Shown: positions 44,336-56,700 of the stretch, piece by piece | Layout: every line of letters begins with the position of its first letter | Position numbering within the stretch: position 1 is the first letter of the stretch | Source: Heterohyrax brucei | Lineage: Eukaryota > Chordata > Mammalia > Hyracoidea > Procaviidae | Reading direction: 5' to 3' | Length of the DNA: 64,000 bases | Assembly (NCBI GenBank): GCA_028571685.1 | Contig: CM053144.1 | Location: 94,270,171-94,334,170, forward strand | Notes under the pieces: generated by a model | What the model was told of the DNA's origin: nothing | The model's database searches: none | The model's input: the letters and a program-made list of their open reading frames with translations, nothing else | Position numbers and translations under genes: made by a program

Positions 44336-45394
44336 CTGAAGATACAGATAAAGATTCAGGGTTTCCTTAAAATAGTATCTTGAATTTAGATGGTGAAACT
44401 TTATGCAACATCAAATTAGCAATATTAATGACAATTCTTTTTACCAATTAAGAGAAGAGTATTTCTGCTTTATTCAAGGTCTTTTAAGAGCGTTAAGAAT
44501 TTTGGATTTTACTTGTGGATTAGTTGACTTTCACCATGACATCAATTCTTCAGCCTAATATTTAAGTGTCAGATCATTTGCTGGTAATGGAATCATTGGC
44601 TGATGTCACAAATTGCTTCATTAGTTTTATACAATTTGCCTTTATTTTCCACTGCAATGTAACTAAATACAACAAAAGGAATTATGTATTAGATGCTTTT
44701 GCAAAACTCACTGTTAATTACACAGATATGATGTATCTGTTTCAGTCTTGTTTTGAGTCTCAGTCATTACAAAGATTTAAAGTTTTTAAATGTATGGTTT
44801 ATTTCTCTTACTATCTATCATTCATACTTATGTCATTATTAAATGAACAGCTATATTTCAATAATGATGATTATTTAAAATGAATTATTTGGAAATATCT
44901 GTTGTAAGATGTACCAGTGAAATGACAATAGATTAAGTTTACCAAACATTTTGAAAGCAAATCTAAATTTCAGATATGCTAAAAATGTGAAAATGCACAT
45001 GTTTAAAATGTAGGAAAAATGGCACATTTCTATTTGAGAATTTTGATGTTTGAGCTAGATTATTGACTTGACAAAACCTCTGAGGACTGACTCATTTTTA
45101 GGCATTTTGGGTATGCGATTCTTAGGCAGTCACCACAGTTCCTCTAATACAATGGAAGAGTTTAGGTACTGTTTTGTGATAAAGAGGTCATCACAGAATT
45201 CAAGTCATTATATTTGTCTAATGAAAGAAGCTTCCATAGAGAATAGCAATATAAATGCCTAGTTAACACTCTGGGAAGTATTTTGGTGGCTAATGTGGAA
45301 CAACAGTCCTGAGAATTAAAAAAAGAGTCCAAGGTAAGTTGAGTTCCCTGCTGTGTGCTATGCTGTCTTTCTATGGTAAAGTGACATTGAGGCT
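44336..45394. other. Unassigned AT-rich intergenic DNA
   Basis: No recognised repeat. A 105-codon frame at 44566-44883 (plus) has no domain I recognise and reads like chance AT-rich coding. Confidence 0.4.
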
Positions 45395-45545
45395 TACAAT
45401 CACAATTTAGTTCAGTTGTTCAGCATAGTGCAAAAGTTACATGACTGTGACCTTTCACAAGCAGACTGCTAGGTCTCTGCTTCATTATGTGGGTTCAGAC
45501 TACCAGCCTTTTGGTTAGTAGCCCAGGGCTTCACATTTGCGTAAA
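45395..45545 (-). mobile_element. Diverged AfroSINE-like SINE
   Basis: ACATGACTGTGACCTTTCAC, GGGTTCAGACTACCAGCCTT and GGTTAGTAGCCCAGGGCTTC match the reversed long-form middle and head. Confidence 0.6.
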
Positions 45546-45929
45546 TCAGGGATACTTCCTAACTTATATATGCTTAATAAATATTTGTGATATTAATGAA
45601 TTTTAAAAAATCCAAGTGGTTCACTTTAATGCTTATTCATACATATCTTAATATTTTGAATGTAAGTATAATGGCATGTTAAAAAGAGCAGAAACAAGGT
45701 CAAGCAGGAGCAGTAATTTCAGACTTAAAAGTCTCAGTCCTGTTTGTGACTCACTGTGAAACCACCATTGCTGTATTTTTTCCTTTCTTTATATTACAGG
45801 TGTTGATGTCGTTTGTTATTTACTTACACTTTGTTTCTGAGAGCTTTGTAAACATGTAAATATTTTCCGTTAAACCCACATTATATGACAAATTAATCAT
45901 GTGAGCAAGTATAGTATTCTTTTTCTGTT
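45546..45929. other. Unassigned intergenic DNA
   Basis: No gene or repeat recognised. Confidence 0.35.
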
Positions 45930-47139
45930 TTAAAAATATTTTATTGTGCTTTAAGTGAAAGTTTACAATCCAAGTCAATTTGGCATACAAAAACCTAGCA
46001 ACTCTGGTTGTACTCTCCATCCTGGGAGAGTGTACTCTTCCTTTCCACCCTTTAGTTCTTGCATCTATTGAGTTAACTCCTGTTACCCCACGTCACCCTC
46101 TCATCTTGCATCTGGACAGGAGCTACCCAGACGGCTTCATGAGTATATTTAAGCCAAGAAGCATGTTTTTTGCCAGTATCACTCTGTGCCCCGTAGTCCA
46201 GTCCAATCTTTGAAGAGTTGATTTCAGTACTGCTTTCAGCTCTGGGCTAACAGCGAGTCTGGGGACCGTATCCTCAGGGGACCCTCCAGTCTGCCAGACC
46301 ATCAAGTGTAGTCTTTTCATAGACTTCTACGTCTGCACCTCCAATTTCTATCACACTGTGTCAAGGACTGTACTCTGTGATTCCCGTCAGGGCAGTCATT
46401 GTTGGGGGCTGGGCGCCATCTGTTCTCCTGGACTCATGCATATGTCATCTCTGGGTCATATGGCCTTTTTTGTCTTCTGGACTCATGCTTTCAACTTGTC
46501 TTTGATGTCCTTCGTTATCCTGTGCTCCAGGTGATTGGGAACAATTAATGCTACTTATATGACAGTCTGCAAGCTTTTAAGACCCAAGATAGCACTCACC
46601 AAAGTGGGTGTCAGAACACTTTCTTAAAAAAAAACAAAAAACTAAGTTATGCCAGTTGACCCGTATGTCCCCAGAAACCATGATCAACAGACCTCTGCCC
46701 CTGCTAATCTGTCCTTCAAAAACTTGGGTTGTCTTTAGGAAACCTCTTACCTTTTAGCTGTGTTAATCTCCTTTGTACTGTGTGCAGTCACTCCCTTCAT
46801 CCAGCACAACTCCTATCTACTGTCAAATCTATGAAGACTTCTCTCTCTCCCACCTTTTAACTACCAAAGATTATTTTCTTCTGTGCTTAAACCTTTTCTT
46901 TAGTTCTTATAACAGTAGTCTCGTACAATATTTGTTGTTTTGCAACTGACTAATTTCGCTCAGCATAATGTCTCCTGGATTTCTCCATGTTATCAGCTGT
47001 TTCCCAAGATCATCATTGTTCTTTAGGACTCCATAGAATTCCATTGTATGACTATGCCATAGTTTCTTTATCCATTCATTTGTTGGTGGACACCTGGGTT
47101 GATTCCATGTTTCTACTGTAGACAGTGCTGCAATTAACA

Positions 47140-49670
47140 TTGATGTGCATATATCTATTTGTGTGACAGCCCTTATTTTTCTACGATATATTCCAAGAAC
47201 TGGGTCAGATGGATCCTGGGATGTTTTTATTTCTAGCTTTTAAGATAGTGCCAAATTGGTTTCCAAAGTGATTATACCATTTTACATTCTCACCAGCAGT
47301 ACAGAAGAGTTCTAGTCTCTCTACAACCTCTCCAGCATTTATTGTTTTGTGTTTTTGGATTAATGTCAGCCTTGTTGGGGTGAGGTGGTATCTCACTGTA
47401 GTTTTGAATTTGAATTTCCCTAATGAGTAATGACTGTGAGCATTTCCTCATGTACCTGTTAGTGTTCTGAATGCCTTCTTTGGTGAAGTGCATATCGTTT
47501 GCCCATTTTTTAATTGGGCTATTTGTGTTTATCTTGTTGAGGTGTTGCAGTACCTTGTAGATTATGAAGATTAGACATTGATAGGATTCACAGTTGCCAA
47601 AATTTTCTCCAGTTATAGGTAGTCTTTTTACTCTCTTGGTGAATTATTTGGATGAGCATAAGCATTTGAGTTATAAGAGTTCTCAGTTGTCTATTTTCTG
47701 TTCTTGTGTTTGTGCATCATTTGTAATATTTTGTAGTCTCTTTAGGCAATTTATTAGAGCTCCAGCATTGGTGCTGTCTTTTCTTCCAGGATCTTTATTG
47801 TTTTGGATTTTGTATTTAAGTCTTTGATCCATTTTGAGTTGTTTTTTTTACGTGGTGTGAGATATGGATCTTGTTTCATTTTTTTTGTGGGTGGATATCC
47901 AGTTATACCAATGCCATTTGTTAAAGAGAATATGTTTTCCCCAGTTTATGGACTTTGGACATTCGTCAGGTGTCAGCTGCTGTAGGTGGATGATGTTATG
48001 TCTGGATTTTCAACCTTAGTCTGTGTATCTGTTCTAGTACCAATACTAAGCTGTGTTAACTACTATGGCAGTGTAATAGGTTCTTAAGTCGGGTAATGTG
48101 AGACCTCACACTTTGTGCTTCTTCATTAATGTTTTACTTACCTGTGGCTTCTTGCCTTTCTGTATCAAGTTAGTGGTTTGTTTCTCCATCTCATTAAAAA
48201 ATGTCGTTGAAATTTGTATTGGGATTGCATTGTATCTAGAGGTTGCTTTGGGTAGAATGGAAATTTTCATGGTGTTGAGTTTTCCAATCCATGAGTGAGG
48301 TACATTTCTGTATTTATGTAGATTTTTTTGTAATAGAGTCTTGGAATTTTCTTTGTATAAGTCCTTTGCATCTCTGGTAAGATTTATTCCTAAGTATTTT
48401 ATCTTCTTGAAGGATGTTGCAAATGGTATTGATTTGGTGATTTCTTCTTTGATGGTCCCTTTGTTAGTTTATCTCTTTGCTTGTTTATCTTACATCCTGA
48501 TATTTGCTGAACTCTTCTGTTAGTTCCAGTACATTTTTGAATATTCTTTAGGTTTTTCTGTTTATAAGATCATATCATTTGCAAACAGTGGTATTTTTTA
48601 CTTCTTCCTTACTAATGTGAATGTCTTTTATTTCTTTGTGTTGTCTGATTGCTCTGACTAGAAACTCCAGTGCAGTATTAAATAAGAGTGGTAACAGTGG
48701 GCATCTTTGTTTGGTTCCCATTCTCAAGGGGCATGCTTTCAGACTAAGGTGGCCCTTACTATGTTGAAGAATTTCCCTTCTGTTCCTATTTGGCTGTGAA
48801 TTTTTAACATGAATGAGTCTTGCATTTTGTCAAATGCCTTTTCAGTATCAATTGATAATATCAAGTGATTTTTTCTTGTCTTTTGCTTTATTTATGTGAT
48901 TAATTACATTAATTGTTTTTCTGATTTTGAACCATTAATTGTTTCTCTGATATTGAACCATTCTTGCATCCCTGGTATGAATTGCACTTGCTCATAGTGA
49001 ATTATTATTTTGATAGGGCTACTAGTAGTTTTGCATGTACGTTCATGAGAGATATTGTTATATAATTTTCCTTTTCTGTGTTGTCTTTACCTTGTTTTGG
49101 TATCAGGGTTATGCTGGCTTCATGGAATGAAGTTGAGAGTATTCCATCCTTGTCTATGCAAATCTTGGTAGTGTGGTGACTAAGTGCTATGCCTGCTATC
49201 CAAAAGGTCAGCAGTTTGAAACTAGCAGACACTCCTTGGAAATTCTGCACAGTAGCTCTACTCTGTCATGCAGTGTTCCTGTGAGTCAGAATCCACTCAG
49301 TGATGTTGCACTTTTGTTTTCCTTCATTTCCTATACTCTGAAATACTTTTGGAAATAGTATTAACTCATCTCTAAAAGTTTAGTGGAATTCTCCAGGGAA
49401 GCTGTTAGGGGTAGGACTTTTTTTGATTGGGAGTTTTTAAATTACCTACTCAGTCTCTTCTTTTGTGATGGATTTATTAGTTATTCTACTTCTGTTTCTC
49501 TTAGTTTGGGTAGGTAGTGTGTTCATAGAAAATTGTCCATTTCCTCTAGGTTTTCTCGATGGCAGTGGATTTTTGGGGGGAGGGGTACTACGTGTTTAAA
49601 TTTATTGGAGCAGAATTTTTGACGATATTCTGTTATAATTCTTTTTCTGATTTTATATGCTTTTTATTTT
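47140..49670 (-). pseudogene. L1 ORF2 remnant (reverse transcriptase and C-terminal domain)
   Basis: The sequence from 47140 leftward encodes MLIAALSTVETWNQPRCPPT and EWIKKLWHSHTMEFYGVLKN, the conserved ORF2p C-terminal end. At 47205-47493 are HLTPTRLTLIQKHKTINAGE and the cysteine-bearing C-terminal region. At 49005-49140 the fingers-subdomain motif [12 protein letters not shown] is readable. The RT catalytic box is not in a readable frame. An inactive copy, more decayed than the L1 at 53-58 kb. Confidence 0.82.
49163..49320 (+). mobile_element. AfroSINE inside L1
   Basis: TCTTGGTAGTGTGGTGACTA, AAGGTCAGCAGTTTGAAACT, ACTCTGTCATGCAGTGTTCC, GTGAGTCAGAATCCACTCAG. L1 sequence continues on both sides. 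Confidence 0.92.
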
Positions 49671-49683
49671 TATATCTATTCAT

Positions 49684-49739
49684 TTTTTATTATGATTGAA
49701 TGAAAATGTACATTCCCATATAAATTCACATGCTCACAA
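49684..49739 (-). mobile_element. Extra L1 3' terminus (about 55 bp)
   Basis: TTTTTTATTATGATTGAATG then ATTCCCATATAAATTCACA is repeated almost unchanged at 49740-49795. It is a second copy of the last 55 bp of the same L1 subfamily, in tandem. Confidence 0.88.
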
Positions 49740-50808
49740 TTTTTTTTTATTATGATTGAGTGAAAATGTACATTCCCATATAAATTCGCATGCTCACCTA
49801 TATGCAGCTCCCACTGCTCTCCCTGCTTGGTAACAGCATGTCCCTCCTCTCTGCTCCGTACATGTCTTATCCTCCCAACAGTTTCCTATCTCCTCCTCCC
49901 CATCCATTCCTGTTCCTCCAGCAAGAGGTCAGCAGGATAGCATCCTATAGAGGCACAGAACCACAAAGTTCCCACCAGATACGGTCACTCGGGGTTGCCA
50001 AGTCCAATCCATTGCTTTCTGAAGAGTTGACCTTCATTATGATTTATGGACAGGGGCAGCGTCAGGGTCAGGGGCCATGCTCCCAGGGAAACCCCAAAAC
50101 CCCTGCACCAGACCACCAATTGTGGTCTTTTATTGGAGATCTCAGGGTGCACCCCTATTTATTCTCTTGTTGCCAGTGAGACTGAACTTTGTGAGCTCCA
50201 TCGTGGCTATCACTGGTGGTGGCTGGGCACCAACCAGTTTTTCTGGGTCTCTCTGTCTCTGGGGTCTCTTTTCCCCATGTCGTTCTTGTCCTTGGTGATC
50301 ATCGTTCCTGTTGAGTTGGGACCATTTGCTGCACCCTCAGATGGCAGCTTGGCAGCTTTTAAGACCTCAGACACTGCTCATCAATGTGGGGTGCGGAGAG
50401 TCCTCATTAGCAAAATGCTAGTTGTGCCAGTTGGCCTCGATTTCCCGTGAGAGCACAGTCCTCAGCCTCCTGCCCCAGCTACTCTGTCCTTGCAATATTA
50501 GGTTAAGATGGGAGGAATATTCAAATTGTGTTGAAGTCCAGTTATTATTGATCTTCTTTCTAATGTGTGCTGCCACCAATTTCACCCAATCAAATTTCTA
50601 TTAACTATCTAATCTAAACCCTTCCCACCGTTGAAACCATCAAAGAGTCTTTTCTTCTATGCATGAGCCTGTTTGTAAGTTCTTATCGTAGGGGTTTCAT
50701 ACAATATTTGTCCTTTTGTCCCTGACTACTTTCACTCAGCATAATTTCCTCCCGTTGAAACCAGGTTAAGAGATGTTTCCTGCAATCATCGTTGTTCCTT
50801 ATCATTGC
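49740..50808 (-). mobile_element. L1 3'UTR and ORF2 end
   Basis: Closely matches the L1 at 32680-33790 (GCTCCCACTGCTCTCCCTGC, AGAGGTCAGCAGGATAGCAT, GCAGCTTGGCAGCTTTTAAG, TCAAAGAGTCTTTTCTTCTA). The match stops at TTCCTTATCATTGC (50808), where the sequence switches to the segment below. Confidence 0.92.
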
Positions 50809-51665
50809 TGGTCATGTGAGCTGTTTTGTTTATTGAAGCCTTAGAAATTTCAGCAGCCTGTCACCAGGTGGTTAGAGCTGTTGCTAAGCATGCAAGTCCC
50901 ACCATCAGTTTAGCTTTCTTATGTGTGTTCACCCCAGAAGCTCAGTCAGACAGTTGGCCCCCAAGTGTGTAGTGCCTGTTGCAGACTAGTAATTATTGTG
51001 GGCTCAGGTTGCTTTCTGCATGTGCAGTGAGAAAGAGAGGGATCTGTGCTAAGAAATGTAGAGGCTCAGCTGCCCTGTGCCTGGAGAAACTGCCTGTTTC
51101 TGTACTGGGTTCCTGGCTTAGGAGCCAGCAGACCTCTTGCTCCCCCTCATTTGTTATATTGTTCACTCTCCAAGTCTGAGAGAATATCTTATAGTGCATG
51201 CAAGTGTTCCCACTTCTGGCCCAGGTAGAGCATCAGAATCTGGTGCAGAAAAGGGGTCGGGGGAAATCCAGGAAGAGGGAGAGAAGTTGCTCCAAAAGGA
51301 AAAGTTTAGATCAACATGTGTCCACCAGAACTTATCTTTGATGTTTAAATGGGAAAGTTCTGCAATTCTGAGGTGTGTCTGTCTGAAGTCTGGCTTCTCC
51401 ACTGAGAAAGATGATCTCTGAACATGGCTTTGTACACACACTGGCACAGAGAATCCTCCTGTGGGGTGTGGATTCCCATTGACCTGTTCTGGCCTGTCTC
51501 AGTATTTCTAGACCTAATGTCCCTTCTCTGTTTGCCTAGTTCATCCTCCCAACCTTCTCCCTGATGTTCAGGACTCCTAGAATGTCCTATATAATCTATT
51601 AAGTTGTTTTTCTGGGTCTTTGTGTTAGAGGGATCACAAGATGAGTCTGGCTACTCTGCCTTGTT
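50809..51665 (-). mobile_element. L1 5'UTR
   Basis: Read on the minus strand, it starts at 51665 with ATAACAAGGCAGAGTAGCCA, then GACTCATCTTGTGATCC and CTCTAACACAAAGACCCAGA, the head of an L1 5'UTR of the 'gcagagtagccagactc' type. It is GC-richer than its surroundings and has no long frame. ORF1 and most of ORF2 are missing between this and the 3' part at 50808. Confidence 0.7.
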
Positions 51666-51978
51666 ATCCCTACCTTTTAAGTGTAGCATTCTGAATGTTG
51701 ATCATCCTTACGGCTAACTTTATGAGGAAAGTAAATTAGAATGGGGCTTCTACAAGTTTCCCTCCCTCTAAACCAGAGTCAAAGTGGTTCTATGAGTGAA
51801 CTTGGAGAACATTCATTTCCTTTTAAACAGATAGTAGTACTCAAGCTCTAATAGTGCTTCTCAGCCTCTGATGAACAGTGAGGAAGAAAGGAGGATAGTT
51901 AAGAGTTATAATCTCCTTTATTTTCAGGCAGGGCTGTAATGCTGAAGGTCAAAAAGAGCAGGTGGAGTTGTTGGAAAC
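51666..51978. other. Short unassigned spacer between L1 elements
   Basis: No gene or repeat recognised. It ends with GTTGGAAAC (51970-51978), a possible target duplication of the L1 to the right. Confidence 0.4.
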
Positions 51979-53437
51979 TTCAGCAAAATGCATGAATGTG
52001 GCTTTGATTAAGTTTTGTCACTTCCCTGACTGATTTGAATTTTGGGTGCTGTGTCCTGAATTGTCACCTTAAATATACATTTAATGGTTCTGTTCTTCTA
52101 AGAGAAGATCTTCTTTCAATATTTCATGTAATTTTTATTTCATGTTTAAGAAGTCTCTAAACTTCTCTTTATCTTCAGAAGTCTTAATTTCACCATTATA
52201 TTTGATAGACAATTTTGCAGGATAAGTAATTCTTGGATGGAAATTTTTTTCCTCCAGGGCTTTGAATGTGTCTGCCCATTGCTTTCTAGCCAGCATTGTT
52301 TCTGCAGAGAAGTCAAGCCAAACGTACAGGATTTCCCTTGCAGTGTTAGCTTTGCTTTGAGCCTTGCTGCCTTCATAAGCATCTGTTTATGTTTCAGCTT
52401 ATTAAGGTTGATTATAATATGTCTTGACATCTTTCTTTTGGGGTCTAGCTTTTGTGGTGTTTGATAAATATCTTGGATACCTGTGTTCTCTTTGCTCATA
52501 ATCTCAGGAAAGATTTCAGTCAGCATCTCTACAGCAATACTCTCTATATTGTCATTAGTCTCCCCTTGTTCAGGAACTGCAATTAAACGTGAATTATCTC
52601 TCTTAATAGAGTCTCACATGTTTCTTAATGCTTCTTCATTTTTCATATTTCTTGTCTCTGATTTCTCCTCATAAATGCTAGTGTCAGTTGCTCTGTCTTC
52701 AAGGTCACTGAGTCTAACTTCTGTCTGTTCAATCCTGCTCTTTTGGGTTTGAGTTGAATTATCTAACTCTGTAATTTTGTTACTGATTTGATGTATTTCA
52801 GATTGTTGATGTTCCATCAGTTCAGATAGCTTACTAAATTTTTCATTTTGTTCTACTGCATTTTGTTTAATCCCTAGGAATGCTCTGTATATAAATCTTT
52901 TGTACTCGACCTCTGATAGACTCAGAAAGGCTTCTTTATCTAGGAAATTTTTTGAATCTTTATTTTGGGAATTTTCTGGAGCATTTGAAGGCTTCTTCTT
53001 TAAATGATTAATTATAGTCTGCTGCCTGCATGCCATCTAGACACTTTTTGATTTCTCTGGAATTGGATCTAAGAGAATTGTTGGTCACAGCTGTCTCTAA
53101 TGCTCTAGTGATTTGCTCCAGGTGGACTCTGTGGAGTGGAAGTCTCTGCTTATTAGATGGCAAAGAGGCTGACCTACTTATGGAGAAACTGGGGGCTGTT
53201 AGCCAACCCTAAAATGTGTTTCAGAGAAGGGTGGGAGGAAAAGATGCCAGACCTCTCAATAGATGGATCTCCAGGCAAATACATAGGCCTCTCAGCCTTA
53301 AAAGTAAACTTCGCTTCTATGTGGGGAGTTGTCCAGGTGTTGAACTAGGAGCTGTCCAATGTGCTGAGTGAAACAGGCAGTCAGGAGCAGCAGACGCCAC
53401 TTTCCAGCTGATAATGAAAGCACCTGAAAGCAGTTGT
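51979..53437 (-). mobile_element. Inverted 5' segment of a twin-primed L1 (ORF1 and 5'UTR)
   Basis: Minus-strand L1 from the inter-ORF/ORF1 end (left, about 52000) to the 5'UTR (right, about 53040-53437). ORF1 lies at 52146-53036. It is directly followed at about 53438 by plus-strand L1 that begins at the inter-ORF spacer. By comparison with 2500-2560 of the first L1, the left limit of this piece and the start of the plus piece fall within a few tens of bases of each other on the L1 map. Confidence 0.85.
52146..53036 (-). pseudogene. L1 ORF1 remnant in the inverted segment
   Basis: The first 140 codons (53036-52614) start MACRQQTIINHLKKKPSNAP and contain a clear coiled coil (EQNEKFSKLSELMEHQQSEI) and LSDLEDRATDTSIYEEKSET, matching the ORF1 at 3.2-3.5 kb. 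The remainder (52526-52146) runs through EIFPEIMSKENTGIQDIYQT, then a changed C-terminal domain in which the usual KLSFKY block is scrambled by frame changes. The encoded protein is the L1 RNA chaperone; this copy is inactive. Confidence 0.88.
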
Positions 53438-53757
53438 CTGTGATCATATCATGACAACTATAATACCATCACATTAAAAGAGGGATACACTATAGTAGTT
53501 ATAGTTGTTTGAGATGCAGAGGAAGTTTAAGAGTTAAGCAGTAGTTAAAATTGGGTTTAGTCTTAGTACGTTAAGGAAGATAATACATGCAGACATATAG
53601 CAAACTAACAATGCAACACATCAAAACAAGAAACATAATACAGGAGTCTCAATGAACACAAACCAACACTGAAACAACAACCCATAAAGAAGAATGGCCT
53701 AGAACAGAATATTAAGAGCAATATAGAAAACGTCAACATAAAAGTAGTTACACCAAA

Positions 53758-56700
53758 ATGATGGCACTAAGTGCGTACCTATCACTAATTACACTGAATG
53801 TAAATAGACTGAACCCTCCAGTAAAGAGACAGTGAGTGACATCCTGGATCAAAAGACACGACCTGTCTATATGCTGCTTACAAGAAACACACCTTAGACT
53901 TAAAGATATGAACAAATGGAAAATTAAAGGATGGAATAATATATACCAAGCTAACAATATGCAAAGAAGAGCAGGTATGACAATATTAATCTCAGATAAA
54001 ATAGATTTTAATGTAAAATCCACTGTTGTGGACAAGGATGGTCACTATTTATTGCTGAAAGGTTCAATACTCAAGCAGGACTTAACAGTGTTAAAGACTT
54101 ATGCACCCAATACCAGAGCACCTAAATACATTGAACAAATACTGACAACACTGAAAAATGAGATAGGTCATTCCACAATAATAGTTGGAGACGAAAACAC
54201 TCCCCTTTCAGTTATGGATAGATCATCCAGAAAAAAGCTCAGTAAAGATGCAGAAGATCTTATTGCAACAATCAACCAACTTGACCTTATCAATATATAC
54301 AGATCTTTTCATCCATCAACAGATAAGTACACCTTCTTCTCCAGTGCATGTGGAACATTCTCCAGAATAGACCATGTGTTAGGTCATAAAGCAATTCTCT
54401 ATAAAATCCAAACTGTTGATTTACTGCAAAGTATCTTCTTTGACCATAGAGCTATAAAAGTTGAAATCAATAACAGAAAATTCGTAAGTAGAAAGTCAAA
54501 CTTATGGAAACTGAAAAACACTTTGCTCAAAAAGCCTTGGGTTATAGAAGAAATTAATAAAATAATAAATAATAAAGACATTTATGGAATCAAATAAGAA
54601 TGAAAACACATCCTACCAGAATCTATGGGATACAGCAAAAGCAGTGCTCAGAGGCCAGTTTATAACTGCACACATCCAGAAAGAAGAATGGGCCCAAATT
54701 AAAGAATTAACCCTGCAACTTGAACAAGTAGAAAGAGAGCAACAGAAGAACCCCTCAGACACAAGAAGAAAACAGATTATAAGGATTAGAGTAGAACTAA
54801 ATGGATTGGAGAATAGAAAAACAACTGAAAAATTAAAAAACTAAAAGCTGGTTCTTTGAAAAGATCAACAAAATTGGTAAACCACTGGCTAAACTTACAA
54901 AAGAAAAACAGCAGAAAATACAAATAACCCCATTAAGAAATGAGGTGGGAGTCATTACAACAGACTCAGCTGAAATAAAAAATGTCATAACAGAATACTG
55001 TGAAAGGCTGTACTCTAATAGGTTTGAAAACCTAGGGGAAATGGACAAACTTCTAGATTCATATCATTCACCAAGATTATCACAAGGAGAAGTAGATCAA
55101 CTTGATAAATCTATCATAAAGGAAGAGATCAAAAAGGTCATCAAAAACCTACCAACCAAAAAAGTCCTGGCCCAGATGACTTTGCTGGAGAATTTGCCAA
55201 TTTTTGGAGAAAATTCTGATACTGTTGAGGCTGTTTCACACCATAGAAAGGGACGGAATACTCCCAAATTCATCCTATGAAGCCACCATAACCCTGATAC
55301 CAAAGCCAGGGAGAGATCCCACAAAAAAGAAAATTACAGACCAGTATCACTCATTAACCTAGGTGCAAAAATCTTCAACAAAATTCTAGCCAATAGAATT
55401 CAGAAGCATATATTAAAAAAAGAAAAAAATCATTCATTAAGATGAAGTTGGTTTTATTTCAGGAATGCAAGGCTGGTTCAACATCAGAAAAACAATTAAT
55501 GTAATCTACCACATTAATAACACAAAAGGTAAAAATCACCTGATTTTGTCAATTGATGTAAAAAAGGCATTTGACAAAGTTCAATACCCATTCATGTTTA
55601 AAACTCTCAGAAAAATAGGAATAGAGGGGAAATTCCTCAATGCAATAAGAAGCATCTATGCAAAGCCAACTACCTTCATCGTCCTGAATGGTGAAAGAAT
55701 GAAAGAATTCCCTTTGAGAACGGGAACTAGACAAGGATGTCCACTCTCACCACGTCTATTCAACATTGTGCTAGAATTTCTAGCCAGAGCAATTAGACAA
55801 GACAAAGAAATATAGGGCATCTGTACTGGCAATGAAGATGTAAAAATCTCCCTATTTGCGGATGATATAATTGTTTACACAGAGAATCCAAAGGAATCTA
55901 TAAGTAAACTATTGGAACCAATAGAGGAGTTTAGCAAAGTGACGGGATATAAGATAAACATTAGTAAATCAGTAGGATTCCTTTATACCAACAGTGAGAT
56001 TATTAAAGAAGACATTGCCAAATCAATTCCATTTACTATAGCCACCAAGAAGATAAAATACCTAGGAATAAATCTAACTAGAGAAATAAGACATCTTTAC
56101 AAAGAGAACTACAAGACCTTACTATGAGAAACTAAGACAGACTTAGATAAATGGAGTAATCTACCCTGCTCATGGGTAGGAAGACCTCACATTGTAAAAA
56201 TGTCTATTTTACCTAAAGCAATCTACTTATATAATAGAATCCCAATACAAACTCCAGTGACATTTTTTTAATGAGATAGAGAAACAAATCATCAACTGTT
56301 TTAGTCAGCTAGGGCTGCTCTAACAGGAATACCACAGAGTGGAAGGCTTTAACAAAGGAAGGTTTATTCTTACACAGTCCAGTAGGCTACAAGTCTAAAT
56401 TCAGGAAGTCCACTCCAGGGGAAAGCTTTCCCCCTAGTCAGCTCTGGAGGAAAGTCCAGTATTACAGTATTTGTCCAGGGAGTGTCTTGGCATGGGAACG
56501 TCGGGTCTGAAGGATGCAGTCTTCTCCCAGTGCTGCTTGCTTGATGGTGTGAGGTTCCTGATTCTCCATCTGCTTCTCTTTCCTTTTATCTCTTGTAAGA
56601 TGAAGGATTAAGGGTGGTACAGGCCACACTCCAGGGAATCTCCCTTTACAGTGGAGCAGGGAGGTGATCCTATGCAAGGATTTACAGTCCCACCCTAATC

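Larger units (their letters stand above)
45930..49683 (-). mobile_element. L1 LINE 3' half (3'UTR and ORF2 C-terminal/RT region)
   Basis: Left end TATTTTATTGTGCTTTAAGT is the reversed L1 3' tail. The 3'UTR (46000-46880) has CAGACGGCTTCATGAGTAT and AAGACCCAAGATAGCACTCA. ORF2 follows from about 47140 with NQPRCPPTNEWIKKLWH, then AGAVE-type fragments, and reaches the RT region. Near 48830-48860 the minus strand matches the ...AFDK block, and 49005-49140 encodes [20 protein letters not shown]. It has many stops. An AfroSINE lies inside at 49163-49320. The rest of the 5' side is cut off at about 49683 by other L1 sequence. Confidence 0.88.

Noticed and set aside
44566-44883. 105-codon frame in unassigned DNA
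   Set aside because: Hydrophobic, AT-driven residues and no recognisable family; compatible with chance.
50046-50450. 134-codon plus-strand frame
   Set aside because: It lies antisense to L1 3'UTR; the same stretch occurs at 33000-33420 without the frame.
53836-54597. Longest open frame (253 codons) as a possible host gene
   Set aside because: Its sequence is the L1 ORF2 endonuclease (LQETH, SRIDHVLG), with RT motifs downstream.
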